A DNA stretch of 16,537 nucleotides, taken from assembly GCA_021199405.1 (NCBI GenBank), contig JAJQID010000180.1, positions 1-16,537 of the forward strand, written 5' to 3'. Below are positions 1-7,789 of the stretch, in pieces. Every line of letters begins with the position of its first letter. Within the stretch, counting starts at the first letter, position 1. The notes below the pieces were generated by a model. That model worked only from the letters and a program-made list of their open reading frames with translations, had not been told where the DNA came from and ran no database searches. This stretch comes from Lachnospiraceae bacterium (GTDB lineage: Bacteria; Bacillota; Clostridia; Lachnospirales; Lachnospiraceae). Position numbers and translations under genes: made by a program.

Positions 1-1605
1 CCCCAGGTTGAAGCCATTCAGGAAGGCACAGCCCTTGCCCCAGCCGCTGAAGTCCAGAAAGGTATCGCCGGGCTCCTCCACTGGGAATGAAAATTCATAG
101 AAAGCCGGCTCGCCCTCCGCGTAGCCCTTTGTGAAATCCAGTTTTTCCAGATGATCCAGAGGCAGGCAGTAATGCGTCCAGCCGCTGTGCATATGAAAAT
201 TCACCTGCACGCCCTGGTCGATGCCCTTGCGCTGCTTTTCCAGACAGGGGCCATAATTGACCCGGCCCATATTTTCCACCAGAATATCCATGGATGAGCC
301 CTGCTCCATGGGCACATTGACCTCATGCTCCTCCAGCAGCTCCCGATCATAGAGAGTCAGTGCCTTCCTCTGATCCACAAAAACCTGCGCCCGGTCATTG
401 GCGCCCCACAGGCGCAGACTTTTCAGCTCCGGCTCCGTGTCCAGGGAGGTATGATACAATATATAACCGTAATTCTGGCCCAGCTGCTCCATGCTTCTGG
501 TATAAGTACATTCCACCGGCTCACTGATATCCGGCAGCGCCTCAAACAGGCCGACTCTGCCCCTCACAATAAGCTTCCCATAGCTTTTTCGCCTGATTTC
601 CGTGGAAAAATTCACCTGAGGAACAGGGGCGTATCTGCCGATAATTTCCTGAAAGCGGCGGTATTTCTCCGTGATCTGCCCATCCTCCGACAGAGGCGCG
701 CCATAATCGTAGGAGGTTACGTCCGGCGTCAGCCGATTATAATAATTGGAACCGTTCATGAAGCCGAAATTGGTGCCGCCGTGAAACATATAAAAGCTGA
801 GATTTCCCATGGAAAGCAGCTCATCCAGCGTTTGCGCGCCCACCTCCGGATCTCCCGTCTCATGACCGCCGTTTCCCCAGTAGTCAAACCAGCCGTCCCA
901 GAACTCCATGCACATCAGCGGGCCTCCCTCTGTATATTTTGCCAGAGCGCGAAAACGCTCCCCGGCGTGAGACCCAAAATTCGCCGTGGGATAAATATTT
1001 TCCATTCTGCTGCCGTTCAGATACTCTTCCCCACCGCCGTCGGAGGAGACCAGAGGCACATCGATGCCGCCCTTGCGCAGCATGTCCGCCAGCGCCTTCA
1101 CATAGTCTCTGTCATTGGAATAGGAGCCGTACTCATTCTCCACCTGCATCAGAATCACCGGGCCTCCCTGAGTGATCTGCAGAGGCTTTAATATAGGAAG
1201 AAGTACCTCATAATACTCCAGTACATGCCATAGGAAGGGCTCATAGCTTACCCGCAGCTTTATACCCTCCTCCGCCAGAAGCCAGGCCGGCAGACCGCCA
1301 AATTCCCACTCCGCGCAGATATAGGGCGACGGCCTCAGAATCACATACAGGCCCAGCTCCTGAGCCAGCCCCACAAAGGCCGCCACATCCGCCATCCCCG
1401 AAAAGACAAACTGTCCCTTCTTCGGCTCGTGCACATTCCAGGCCACATAAGTCTCCACCGTATTGCAGCCCATGGCCTTCAGCTTCTCCAGCCTGTCCCG
1501 CCAGTACTGAGGCACCACCCGAAAATAATGAATCGCCCCGGAAATAATCTGAAAGGGCTCGCCGTTCAGGTAAAAATGCTTTTCTCTGATTTCAAACTTT
1601 CCCAT
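1..1605 (-). CDS. GH35 beta-galactosidase, 3' end cut by window edge
   Basis: Glycoside hydrolase family 35 enzyme that should release terminal beta-linked galactose from oligosaccharides. The visible 535 residues read open to base 1 with no stop. Bacterial cytoplasmic members are about 580-600 residues, so roughly 50-60 C-terminal residues are missing. Seen motifs: IRPSPYICAEWEFGGLP-like block near residues 90-106, QVENEYGSY (general acid/base E158), MEFWDGWF (nucleophile E234) and FHGGTNFGF at 273-281. Catalytic assignments follow from family knowledge (human GLB1 E188/E268 motifs). The TIM barrel fills residues 1-320 and beta-rich domains follow. There is no signal peptide, so it is probably intracellular and acts on imported oligosaccharides. 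The start is ATG at 1605 with AGGAG a few bases upstream. It lies 151 bp after the ABC exporter pair and has its own candidate promoter. No sugar transporter is adjacent, so the substrate is not indicated by context. Confidence 0.95.
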   Translation of the reverse strand, partial: MGKFEIREKHFYLNGEPFQIISGAIHYFRVVPQYWRDRLEKLKAMGCNTVETYVAWNVHEPKKGQFVFSGMADVAAFVGLAQELGLYVILRPSPYICAEWEFGGLPAWLLAEEGIKLRVSYEPFLWHVLEYYEVLLPILKPLQITQGGPVILMQVENEYGSYSNDRDYVKALADMLRKGGIDVPLVSSDGGGEEYLNGSRMENIYPTANFGSHAGERFRALAKYTEGGPLMCMEFWDGWFDYWGNGGHETGDPEVGAQTLDELLSMGNLSFYMFHGGTNFGFMNGSNYYNRLTPDVTSYDYGAPLSEDGQITEKYRRFQEIIGRYAPVPQVNFSTEIRRKSYGKLIVRGRVGLFEALPDISEPVECTYTRSMEQLGQNYGYILYHTSLDTEPELKSLRLWGANDRAQVFVDQRKALTLYDRELLEEHEVNVPMEQGSSMDILVENMGRVNYGPCLEKQRKGIDQGVQVNFHMHSGWTHYCLPLDHLEKLDFTKGYAEGEPAFYEFSFPVEEPGDTFLDFSGWGKGCAFLNGFNLG

Positions 1606-1625
1606 GCTATTTTCTCCTCGTATTA

Positions 1626-1654
1626 TATATGTATGTTCCCAGTGGAAATGTCAA
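1626..1654 (-). promoter_or_regulatory. Candidate sigma-A promoter of the GH35 gene
   Basis: On the minus strand a perfect TTGACA (1654-1649) is followed after 17 bp by CATATA (1631-1626). This would start transcription just upstream of the AGGAG ribosome binding site, giving a very short leader. A better -10 match, TATAAT, lies 4 bp further on, but its spacing is 21 bp and it would remove the ribosome binding site. A second TTGACA lies at 1704-1699 without a good -10 partner. Confidence 0.5.
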
Positions 1655-1756
1655 GGAAAATTCACTTATAAAATTTCAGAAAACATCACTCACAGTTATG
1701 TCAACCTTGCTAAACAGATATTTCATTTTCACGCGTCCCTTTCGCAGATAGCCATT

Positions 1757-3541
1757 TTACTCAAACTGGCTGGCATATAATTTATAATACAGTCCCTTCT
1801 TCCCCATCAGCTCCTCATGGGTTCCCTGCTCCATCACATCCCCGTGATCCAGCACCAGAATATCATCCGCGTTCTGAATGGTAGACAGCCGGTGCGCGAT
1901 GACAAAGCAGGTCTTCCCCTTCATCAGATTGCGCATGGCCTTCTGCACCTCCCGCTCCGTGTTGGTATCCACGTTGCTGGTGGCCTCGTCCAGAATCAGC
2001 ATACTGGTATCATACAGCATGGCTCTGGCAATCGTCAACAGCTGTTTCTGCCCCTTGCTGATATTTCCGCCGTCCTCACTGATGACCGTCTTGTAGCCTC
2101 TGGGAAGACTCATGATATAATTGTGGATTCTGGCCGCCTTCGCCGCCGCCACCACCTCGTCCATGGTAGCGTTCTCCTTGCCGTAGGCGATATTATCGTA
2201 AATCGTTCCCCTGAACACCCAGGTATCCTGCAGCACCATGGCATAGCTTCTGCGCAGACTGTTGCGCTTCACCTGCCGGATTTCGTTTCCGTCCACATAG
2301 ATGGCGCCGTCGTCCACATCATAAAAGCGCATCAGCAGATTGATGATCGTGGTCTTGCCCGCGCCGGTGGCTCCCACAATGGCGATGGTCTGTCCGGCCC
2401 CCGCCTTCAGGCACAGGTCATGAATGATGGTCTTGCCCGGCAGATAGCCGAAGGATACATGCTCCGCCTCCACATCCCCGGCCACCTCTTTTTCCTTTAA
2501 TTCCACAGCGCCGTAAATATCCTCAATCTCCTCCGGCTGATCCAGCAGACGAAATACCCGCTCTGCCGCGGACAGCGCCGAAAAAATCTCATTCATAATA
2601 TTGGCGATCTCATTGATGGGGCCGGAAAACTTGCGGGAATAAAGCACAAAGCTGGAAATACTCCCCAGATCTACAATTCCAAATGCGTAATACAGCGCTC
2701 CCACCAGGCCAATCAGAGATAAGCCAAGATTGCTGATAAATCCAACCGTAGGACCTGTGGTCACGCCCAGACTGTCCGCCTCACAGTAGGCGTCCGCCGC
2801 CCGGTGATTGACCTGGCTGAACTGATCGCAGACCCCGTCCTCGTATGCATAGGCCACAATGGTCTTCTGCCCGCTGAACATTTCCTCCACAAAGCCGTTC
2901 ATCTCGCCGTAAGCCGCGCTGCGTTTGGAGTACAGCGGCCGGGTCCTTTTTGACATCCGTCTGGTATACCAGATGGACAGCGGAATGGTGATCAGCATAC
3001 AGCAAACCAGCGGCGGCGAAATATATACCATCATGACAAAGGATCCCACCACCGTCACGATACTGGTCAGAATCTGCACAATATCCGTGGACAGACTGGT
3101 GCTGACCACATCCACATCATAGCTGACCCGGCTGATGATATCGCCGGCCTGATTGCGGTCAAAATAATTGACAGGCAGCCTCATCAGCTTATCAAAAACA
3201 TCGTTTCTCATCATTCTCGCCACCTGACGGCTGACCCGCATCATCAGCAGATTGACTGTCAGGCTTAAAATATTGCTGCCCACATAGACAATGAGCATCC
3301 ATTTGGCGTAATAGGTGACAAGAGAAAAGTCCACCTTTCCCTCGCCTGCCGCCGCCGCGGAAATGGCTTTTCCTGCGAAATTCGGTCCCAGCAGATTGCC
3401 GGCGTTGCTGACCATCGCGCAGACACACAGAAAAGCCACCGCATATTTGTAAGATTTCATATAGCTGAGAATCCGCAGAAGCGTCCCTTTGGCGTCCCTT
3501 GGTTTCTCCTTTTTTCCTCCACGGTCTCCCTTTCCAGGCAT
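1757..3541 (-). CDS. ABC exporter half-transporter with consensus catalytic residues (second subunit of pair)
   Basis: Type IV ABC exporter half-transporter, 594 residues, with an N-terminal six-helix membrane domain (about 33-325) and a C-terminal nucleotide-binding domain (about 355-590). Visible motifs: Walker A GATGAGKT at 390-397, Q-loop Q438, Walker B ending D518 with catalytic E519, and switch H550. The signature is ISKGQ (494-498) instead of LSGGQ. This is the pattern of the subunit that supplies Walker A/B and E/H to the working ATP site in heterodimeric exporters of the BmrCD/LmrCD/TM287-288 type, while its weak signature faces the degenerate site. The N-terminus is unusually polar and basic (residues 1-18, rich in K/R/G). 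It starts 12 bp after the upstream ABC gene with a GGGGAG ribosome binding site, so the two are an operon. The substrate is unknown; multidrug or peptide export are the usual options. Confidence 0.93.
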   Translation of the reverse strand: MPGKGDRGGKKEKPRDAKGTLLRILSYMKSYKYAVAFLCVCAMVSNAGNLLGPNFAGKAISAAAAGEGKVDFSLVTYYAKWMLIVYVGSNILSLTVNLLMMRVSRQVARMMRNDVFDKLMRLPVNYFDRNQAGDIISRVSYDVDVVSTSLSTDIVQILTSIVTVVGSFVMMVYISPPLVCCMLITIPLSIWYTRRMSKRTRPLYSKRSAAYGEMNGFVEEMFSGQKTIVAYAYEDGVCDQFSQVNHRAADAYCEADSLGVTTGPTVGFISNLGLSLIGLVGALYYAFGIVDLGSISSFVLYSRKFSGPINEIANIMNEIFSALSAAERVFRLLDQPEEIEDIYGAVELKEKEVAGDVEAEHVSFGYLPGKTIIHDLCLKAGAGQTIAIVGATGAGKTTIINLLMRFYDVDDGAIYVDGNEIRQVKRNSLRRSYAMVLQDTWVFRGTIYDNIAYGKENATMDEVVAAAKAARIHNYIMSLPRGYKTVISEDGGNISKGQKQLLTIARAMLYDTSMLILDEATSNVDTNTEREVQKAMRNLMKGKTCFVIAHRLSTIQNADDILVLDHGDVMEQGTHEELMGKKGLYYKLYASQFE

Positions 3542-3553
3542 TTTCTCTCCCCC

Positions 3554-5359
3554 TTATCCCGCAATCGCGCCCATCTGGACAGTATAAATGTCTCTGTAGA
3601 CCGGACAGTTCTCCATCAGCTCCTCATGGGTTCCGTACCCGATACAGCGACCGGCGTCCATCACCATGATATGGCTCATACCCATGATGGAACTGACCCG
3701 CTGAGCCACCATGATGGTAGTGGAATTGCTGTGCTTCTCAAAAATCGCCTTCCTGAGCGCCGCGTCCGTCTTATAGTCCAGCGCACTGGAGGAATCGTCC
3801 AAAATCAGGATGTCCGGGTCCGCTGCCAGCGACCGGGAAATCAGCACCCGCTGCTTCTGCCCGCCGGAGAGGTTCGCGCCCTTGATATCCGCCATGTGGT
3901 CCAGGCCGTCCTCCAGCCCATCAATAAATTCCGCAGCCATGGCGTCCACCGTAGCCTGATGAATTTCTTCCTCAGTGACATCTCTGCCAAAGGAAATATT
4001 GTTGCGCAGGGTATCCTGAAAAATCTGGTCGTTCTGAAACACTACGCCGAATTTGCCCCGCAGCTCGTCCATCTCATAGGTGCGCACATCCCTTCCGTCA
4101 ATGTAGACGCCGCCGTCCTCCACATCATAGAACCGCATCAGCAGATTGACGATAGTGGTCTTGCCGCAGCCGGTGGGGCCGATAATTCCCAGAGATTCTC
4201 CCTTTTTAAGCTTAAAATCAATATTGTAAAGGCACTGCTCCTGCTCTCCTCCCAGAAAGCCGTCCTCCTCATCCACGGCAGTCGTGGAATCTCCTTCCCT
4301 TTTTCCCTCCACACTGAGAATATTGTGCGGGTACTTGAAATTCACATTTTTAAATACAATATATGCATCATGAGCCTGCGGCACATCCGTTTCCTCCACG
4401 GAAAGAATCCGCTGGTCCACCTCGCTCTGCAGCACCAGATCGATACGGTCCGCGGAAGCGCTGGCCTTGCTGATCATCATGAAAATACGGTTGATGGCCA
4501 TAATGCTCTGCAAAATCAGATTAAAATAAGTAAGAAAAGCCAGAATCACACCGGGCTTCATGACACCGCTGTTGACGCGGACAGCTCCCACATAAACCAC
4601 CAGAGTCAGCCCCGTATTCAGGCACAGCTGCATGAACGGTCCGGGAATGGCCATCACCGTACTGGCCTTGATGTCGCTGGCCATCATTTTATCATTATAT
4701 TTATGGAAGCGTTCGCTCTCATAGTCCATCCGGCACAGCGCCTTGACCACCCGGATTCCCGTAATATTTTCCCGCATGACGCGCACCACATCATCCAGCC
4801 TCTCCTGCACCTTATGATACAGGGGAATACCCCGGCTGGAGACCGTCAGCACCACCACCGCCAGAAGGGGCAGCATGACGCATAGAATCCCGCTGAGCAC
4901 CGGATCCATGGTCATGGTCACTGCGATACCGCCCACCAGCATAATGGGAGCTCTGACGCAGAGGGTCTGAAAGCTCTGAGCAAAGGACTGCACATTGTAG
5001 CTGTCCGAGGTCATACGGCTGGTCAGGCTGGGCAGGCCAAAGGCGTCAAACTGGGCGCCACTCAAATGCATGGTCTTATTGAACAGATCCCGGCGCACGT
5101 CATAGGATACGTTGTGAGCGTTCCGGACCGCGAAACGATTGGCATTGACATTGAACTGCCAGCACAAAACGGCCACCAGAATCATGATACCGCCCCAGAG
5201 CACAATCCGGGCCGTATTTCCCAAAGGCACCACCTCATCGATCAGATACTCCAGCACGTAGGGAATCATCAGCTCCGCCACGGTTCCTATGAGCTTCAGC
5301 AGCATAACAAACATAATAGGCTTTATGTATTTCCCCATATAGCGAAAAATCAGCTTCAT
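3554..5359 (-). CDS. ABC exporter half-transporter with degenerate catalytic site (first subunit of pair)
   Basis: Type IV ABC exporter half-transporter, 601 residues, with a membrane domain at about 10-310 and a nucleotide-binding domain at about 333-595. Walker A GPTGCGKT is at 394-401 and a canonical LSGGQ signature at 497-501. The Walker B aspartate D521 is followed by D522 where the catalytic glutamate normally sits, and the switch histidine is replaced by Q553. These changes mark the non-hydrolytic half of a heterodimeric exporter, and the canonical signature serves the partner's working site. An acidic insertion of about 28 residues (346-373) separates the A-loop tyrosine Y343 from the next strand, which most relatives lack. 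It starts 35 bp after the WYL regulator with a GGAGGAG ribosome binding site and precedes its partner by 12 bp. The cargo cannot be read from the sequence. Confidence 0.93.
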   Translation of the reverse strand: MKLIFRYMGKYIKPIMFVMLLKLIGTVAELMIPYVLEYLIDEVVPLGNTARIVLWGGIMILVAVLCWQFNVNANRFAVRNAHNVSYDVRRDLFNKTMHLSGAQFDAFGLPSLTSRMTSDSYNVQSFAQSFQTLCVRAPIMLVGGIAVTMTMDPVLSGILCVMLPLLAVVVLTVSSRGIPLYHKVQERLDDVVRVMRENITGIRVVKALCRMDYESERFHKYNDKMMASDIKASTVMAIPGPFMQLCLNTGLTLVVYVGAVRVNSGVMKPGVILAFLTYFNLILQSIMAINRIFMMISKASASADRIDLVLQSEVDQRILSVEETDVPQAHDAYIVFKNVNFKYPHNILSVEGKREGDSTTAVDEEDGFLGGEQEQCLYNIDFKLKKGESLGIIGPTGCGKTTIVNLLMRFYDVEDGGVYIDGRDVRTYEMDELRGKFGVVFQNDQIFQDTLRNNISFGRDVTEEEIHQATVDAMAAEFIDGLEDGLDHMADIKGANLSGGQKQRVLISRSLAADPDILILDDSSSALDYKTDAALRKAIFEKHSNSTTIMVAQRVSSIMGMSHIMVMDAGRCIGYGTHEELMENCPVYRDIYTVQMGAIAG

Positions 5360-5394
5360 CTGTGTATTCTCCTCCTCTGTGCGGAATTTTTATT

Positions 5395-6387
5395 TTACCC
5401 GCAATACCTTTCGGACAGCTTCCTGGCTTCCTCCCTCATCTGCTCCACCACCGCCGGCGGTCCCATGATCCTCACATCCTCGCCAAGGGCCATGACCCAG
5501 CCAAAGAACTGACCGCTCAAAGCCACATGGACCCGGGCATTAAAATGCTCCTGATCCACCGGCAAAATGGGCACATCCCGACCGAACTGATCCACAATCA
5601 CCCCAGACAGATGATTGCGGCAGCGAAGCGTCACCGTCTCCTCCCGCCCGTTGAACATGCCGAAGCGCTTTCTGGTGTAGGCCGCCGGATCCATTTTTTC
5701 ATAAAGCTCCCGGCCCTCCCGGGAAGAATCCGTCAGCTTTACATTCAGCATCTTATCCACCCGGTAGTACCTTAACTCCTTCATTCCCCCGTCGTAGGCC
5801 ACCAGATAATAATTTTCATCATCCCAGGACAAGGCCCAGGGGCTGACCTGATAAAGGCTGCCTCCCCGGCGAAGCTCTTTTTCTTTTCTGATATTCCAGT
5901 TGAAATATTGAAAGGTGATCTGAACGCCGTTATCGATCCCCTGATGAATGATGTCCACGGCGTAATAGATGGATTCATTTTCCGTCTTGATCCGCTGAGA
6001 CACATAGACCTGGTGCTGGAGCTGCCCCGCCTCATAATGGCTGCACAGCGTCTCCAGCTTTCTGATCAGCTGACTGCTCTTTTTTGCCGTTAAAAATTTG
6101 GCGGACTGCACCAGATCCACCAGGATCTTCAACTCCGCCAGCTCGAACTGTCTTGAAGCAAGATAATAAGAATAATTCCTCCCGGACCGTTCGCCGATAA
6201 TATCCAGACCGTATGTACGCAGAAGATCAATGTCCTCATAAACACTCTTGCGCTCCGCCTCGATATCATAAGCCTTCAGCCTGGCAAGAATCTCCGGCAT
6301 GGTCAGGCTGTGCTGCTCATCCGTGTACTCCAGAAAAATATGCATTAAATATACGAGCTTCAGCTTCTGACTGGTACTTTTCGCCAT
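5395..6387 (-). CDS. WYL-domain transcriptional regulator
   Basis: Transcription factor of 330 residues with an N-terminal winged helix-turn-helix of HTH_11/DeoR style (about 1-70), a linker helix region, a WYL domain (about 140-215) and a C-terminal extension (about 250-325). The WYL core is visible as SPWALSWDDENYYLVAYD (residues 182-199), followed by RYYRVDKM. WYL domains are ligand-sensing modules thought to bind nucleic acids or nucleotides. It is the first gene of an apparent operon with the two ABC exporter subunits, so the likely role is control of efflux in response to a ligand. An operator-like dyad overlaps its promoter, which suggests autoregulation. The start is ATG at 6387 with a GGAGGAG ribosome binding site. 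The domain call is firm. Target and ligand are inferred or unknown. Confidence 0.9.
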   Translation of the reverse strand: MAKSTSQKLKLVYLMHIFLEYTDEQHSLTMPEILARLKAYDIEAERKSVYEDIDLLRTYGLDIIGERSGRNYSYYLASRQFELAELKILVDLVQSAKFLTAKKSSQLIRKLETLCSHYEAGQLQHQVYVSQRIKTENESIYYAVDIIHQGIDNGVQITFQYFNWNIRKEKELRRGGSLYQVSPWALSWDDENYYLVAYDGGMKELRYYRVDKMLNVKLTDSSREGRELYEKMDPAAYTRKRFGMFNGREETVTLRCRNHLSGVIVDQFGRDVPILPVDQEHFNARVHVALSGQFFGWVMALGEDVRIMGPPAVVEQMREEARKLSERYCG

Positions 6388-6453
6388 CCTGCTCCTCCGG
6401 TATATGGACAGACCGCCTCACCCGGCCTTTACTTCCGCAATATCCACGCCAAA

Positions 6454-6490
6454 TATAGTGAACGACAAATTATTTTCGTCGCTCACTATA
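6454..6490 (-). promoter_or_regulatory. Operator-like inverted repeat overlapping the -10 of the WYL operon
   Basis: Two 13-bp arms, 6454-6466 (tatagtgaacgac) and 6478-6490 (gtcgctcactata), are inverted with one mismatch and an AT-rich 11-bp spacer. The right arm coincides with the -10 hexamer and predicted start site. It would therefore be mostly absent from the transcript, so this reads as a DNA operator rather than an RNA hairpin. The obvious candidate binder is the adjacent WYL regulator. Confidence 0.65.
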
Positions 6491-6513
6491 GCACGTATTT
6501 CACAGTTCGTCAA
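6485..6513 (-). promoter_or_regulatory. Promoter of the WYL regulator-ABC exporter operon
   Basis: On the minus strand TTGACG (6513-6508) is followed after exactly 17 bp by TATAGT (6490-6485). The predicted start is near 6478, leaving a leader of about 90 nt before the ATG at 6387. A perfect TTGACA also lies at 6526-6521, but no -10 stands at the right distance from it. Confidence 0.7.
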
Positions 6514-6555
6514 CAGAAAATGTCAAGGTACCTAAAGAAATTCCCGCATGAAAAA

Positions 6556-6580
6556 TCCCGGAGCATTTTGGGCTCCGGGA
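6556..6580 (-). terminator. Intrinsic terminator after the EIIB-like gene
   Basis: Perfect 9-bp GC-rich arms tcccggagc (6556-6564) and gctccggga (6572-6580) enclose a 7-nt loop. On the minus strand five T follow directly (6555-6551). It lies 10 bp after the stop codon of the EIIB-like gene. On the plus strand it is followed by a T-rich stretch as well, but no plus-strand gene precedes it. Confidence 0.85.
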
Positions 6581-6590
6581 CTGTTTTCTT

Positions 6591-7217
6591 TTAAGCAATC
6601 AGCCGTTCCACGATATGGTCAAAGTTCTGAGTGGCAAAATCGCCGGTCTCCACCACTTCGATCTTATCGCCGTACTGCCTCTTTAACTCTGGCAGCATAT
6701 AGCCGATCTGAGGCGCTAACAGCACCCTGTCGTTTTCCTGTACGATGGTTTCCATTTCTGTATAATTGCCCGCATGTACCTTTATATTGATATTCTGCGC
6801 ATCAAAGATTTCCTGAATCTTTTCCGCGAAATAAACACTGGTCCAGCCGGAGGTGCAGCAAAACGCCACATTCTGCACCGGCGTACGCTTCCCTGACCCG
6901 GTCAGGCTCTGCGTCTTCTCCTCCCCGCCGTAAATAAAAGCGAAGAAATTGCCGAGCCTGTCTAACACAAAGCTCAAATCATGTAATCCAAAGTGAAGAT
7001 AATATATCCTCTTCCCTGTCTTTTTATCGTATCCTGTCAGCTCCAGAACATCCTCTGAAACATATTCGTCCGCGTCATAAAACTCAATGACGCCGGTCCT
7101 TTCGTCGCTCTCCAGCCACAGCTTATTCATATCGCTGCTGTCATGCTGGATCCATTTACATTTACATAACCATCGTACTAAAACAGGCTTGATCAGCTTT
7201 TGGATTGATTCATTCAT
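6591..7217 (-). CDS. Protein with C-terminal PTS EIIB (lactose/cellobiose-type) domain and unknown N-terminal domain
   Basis: Product of 208 residues. Residues about 114-205 look like a lactose/cellobiose-type PTS EIIB domain. A cysteine loop CTSGWTS starts at C121 after a hydrophobic strand (the family pattern is C-x-x-G-x-(S/T)), and LAPQIGYMLPELKRQYG lies near 167-183. C121 would be the phosphorylated residue, and C120 next to it is unusual. Residues 1-105 are an unrecognised domain with C18, C20 and W-rich stretches. No EIIA or EIIC gene is nearby, so it may act with a remote PTS or be a regulatory relative. The chosen start is ATG at 7217, because GGGAGG (7230-7225) stands 7 nt upstream and a promoter lies in the open frame above it. 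A longer frame to 7298 would begin within the -35 element. It has its own promoter and terminator, so it is probably monocistronic. Confidence 0.75.
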   Translation of the reverse strand: MNESIQKLIKPVLVRWLCKCKWIQHDSSDMNKLWLESDERTGVIEFYDADEYVSEDVLELTGYDKKTGKRIYYLHFGLHDLSFVLDRLGNFFAFIYGGEEKTQSLTGSGKRTPVQNVAFCCTSGWTSVYFAEKIQEIFDAQNINIKVHAGNYTEMETIVQENDRVLLAPQIGYMLPELKRQYGDKIEVVETGDFATQNFDHIVERLIA

Positions 7218-7268
7218 GGTGATTCCTCCCTTCCGCTTATCAAAGGTTCCTTTTTCAGTTACGGTTAT

Positions 7269-7298
7269 ATTATAACTCAGCCAGATATTTCCAGGCAA
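7269..7298 (-). promoter_or_regulatory. Promoter of the EIIB-like gene
   Basis: On the minus strand TTGCCT (7298-7293) is followed after 18 bp by a perfect TATAAT (7274-7269). The -10 sits in a small dyad, gttatattataac (7264-7276), which a dimeric regulator could recognise. The MarR product encoded just upstream is one candidate. The leader would be about 45 nt. Confidence 0.6.
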
Positions 7299-7333
7299 TC
7301 ATCCTTTTGTAAAATATTGCCAAATCTTTTTTG

Positions 7334-7789
7334 CTAAAATTGTGCATTATTTCCTGTTTCTGTGGTCTCCATCGATGCCCTGACCTTGAATAACAGGTCA
7401 ATAAAGAGCTCCCGCTCCTCCTCCGTCAGATCCTTTAAAAACTCCTGATCCATCCTGTGCATCTCTCTTCTGGTATGCTCACAGAGCTGAATGCCCTTTT
7501 CACTCCTTCTGACCCACTTGATCCGCTTATCACTGGAATCACAGCCGCTCTCCACCAGCCCCTTCTGCTCCAGTCTCACCACAAGACCGGCCACCGTGGA
7601 CTGAGCCAGACACATTTTTTTCTCCAGCTCCTTCATGGTAAGACTGGGCCTGCGGCTTAAATCCAGCGTGATCAGTATGCTCATCTGGGCGCTGGTGACA
7701 CCGCTCTCCTTAAATACATTATTTCTGGTTTTTTCCATGAGCATATATATTTCCTTATAAACCGCGCTCCAGGGCTTTTGATGTTCCAT
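7334..7789 (-). CDS. MarR-family transcriptional regulator
   Basis: Protein of 151 residues with the MarR winged helix-turn-helix layout. An N-terminal dimerisation helix is followed by SAQMSILITLDLS, then TMKELEKKMCLAQSTVAGLVVRLEQKGLV in two parts (recognition helix about residues 66-80), a wing with CDSSDKRIKW (98-107 region) and long C-terminal dimerisation helices. MarR proteins are usually dimeric repressors of efflux, stress or catabolic genes that release DNA on ligand binding. The start codon overlaps the stop of the upstream 142-residue gene by one base (TGATG), and GGAGGAG lies 6 nt before it, so the two are translationally coupled. The target is not shown by the sequence. The coupled gene and the next, separately promoted EIIB-like gene are candidates. 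No terminator was seen after it. Confidence 0.92.
   Translation of the reverse strand: MEHQKPWSAVYKEIYMLMEKTRNNVFKESGVTSAQMSILITLDLSRRPSLTMKELEKKMCLAQSTVAGLVVRLEQKGLVESGCDSSDKRIKWVRRSEKGIQLCEHTRREMHRMDQEFLKDLTEEERELFIDLLFKVRASMETTETGNNAQF

Noticed and set aside
325..1191. Long open frame on the plus strand opposite the GH35 gene
   Set aside because: It lies wholly antisense to a clearly conserved enzyme, has no ribosome binding site and resembles no protein; it reflects the codon bias of the real gene.
1650..1756. Terminator after the ABC exporter operon
   Set aside because: No GC-rich stem with a T-run is visible, so transcription may read toward the GH35 gene.
3626..4885. 419-codon plus-strand open frame opposite the first ABC subunit
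   Set aside because: The composition (rich in H, Q, R) is typical of an antisense shadow, and the opposite strand encodes all ABC motifs in order.
7218..7298. N-terminal extension of the EIIB-like protein to TTG at 7298
   Set aside because: The codon coincides with the -35 hexamer, so it could not be on the transcript; ATG 7217 has GGGAGG 7 nt upstream.
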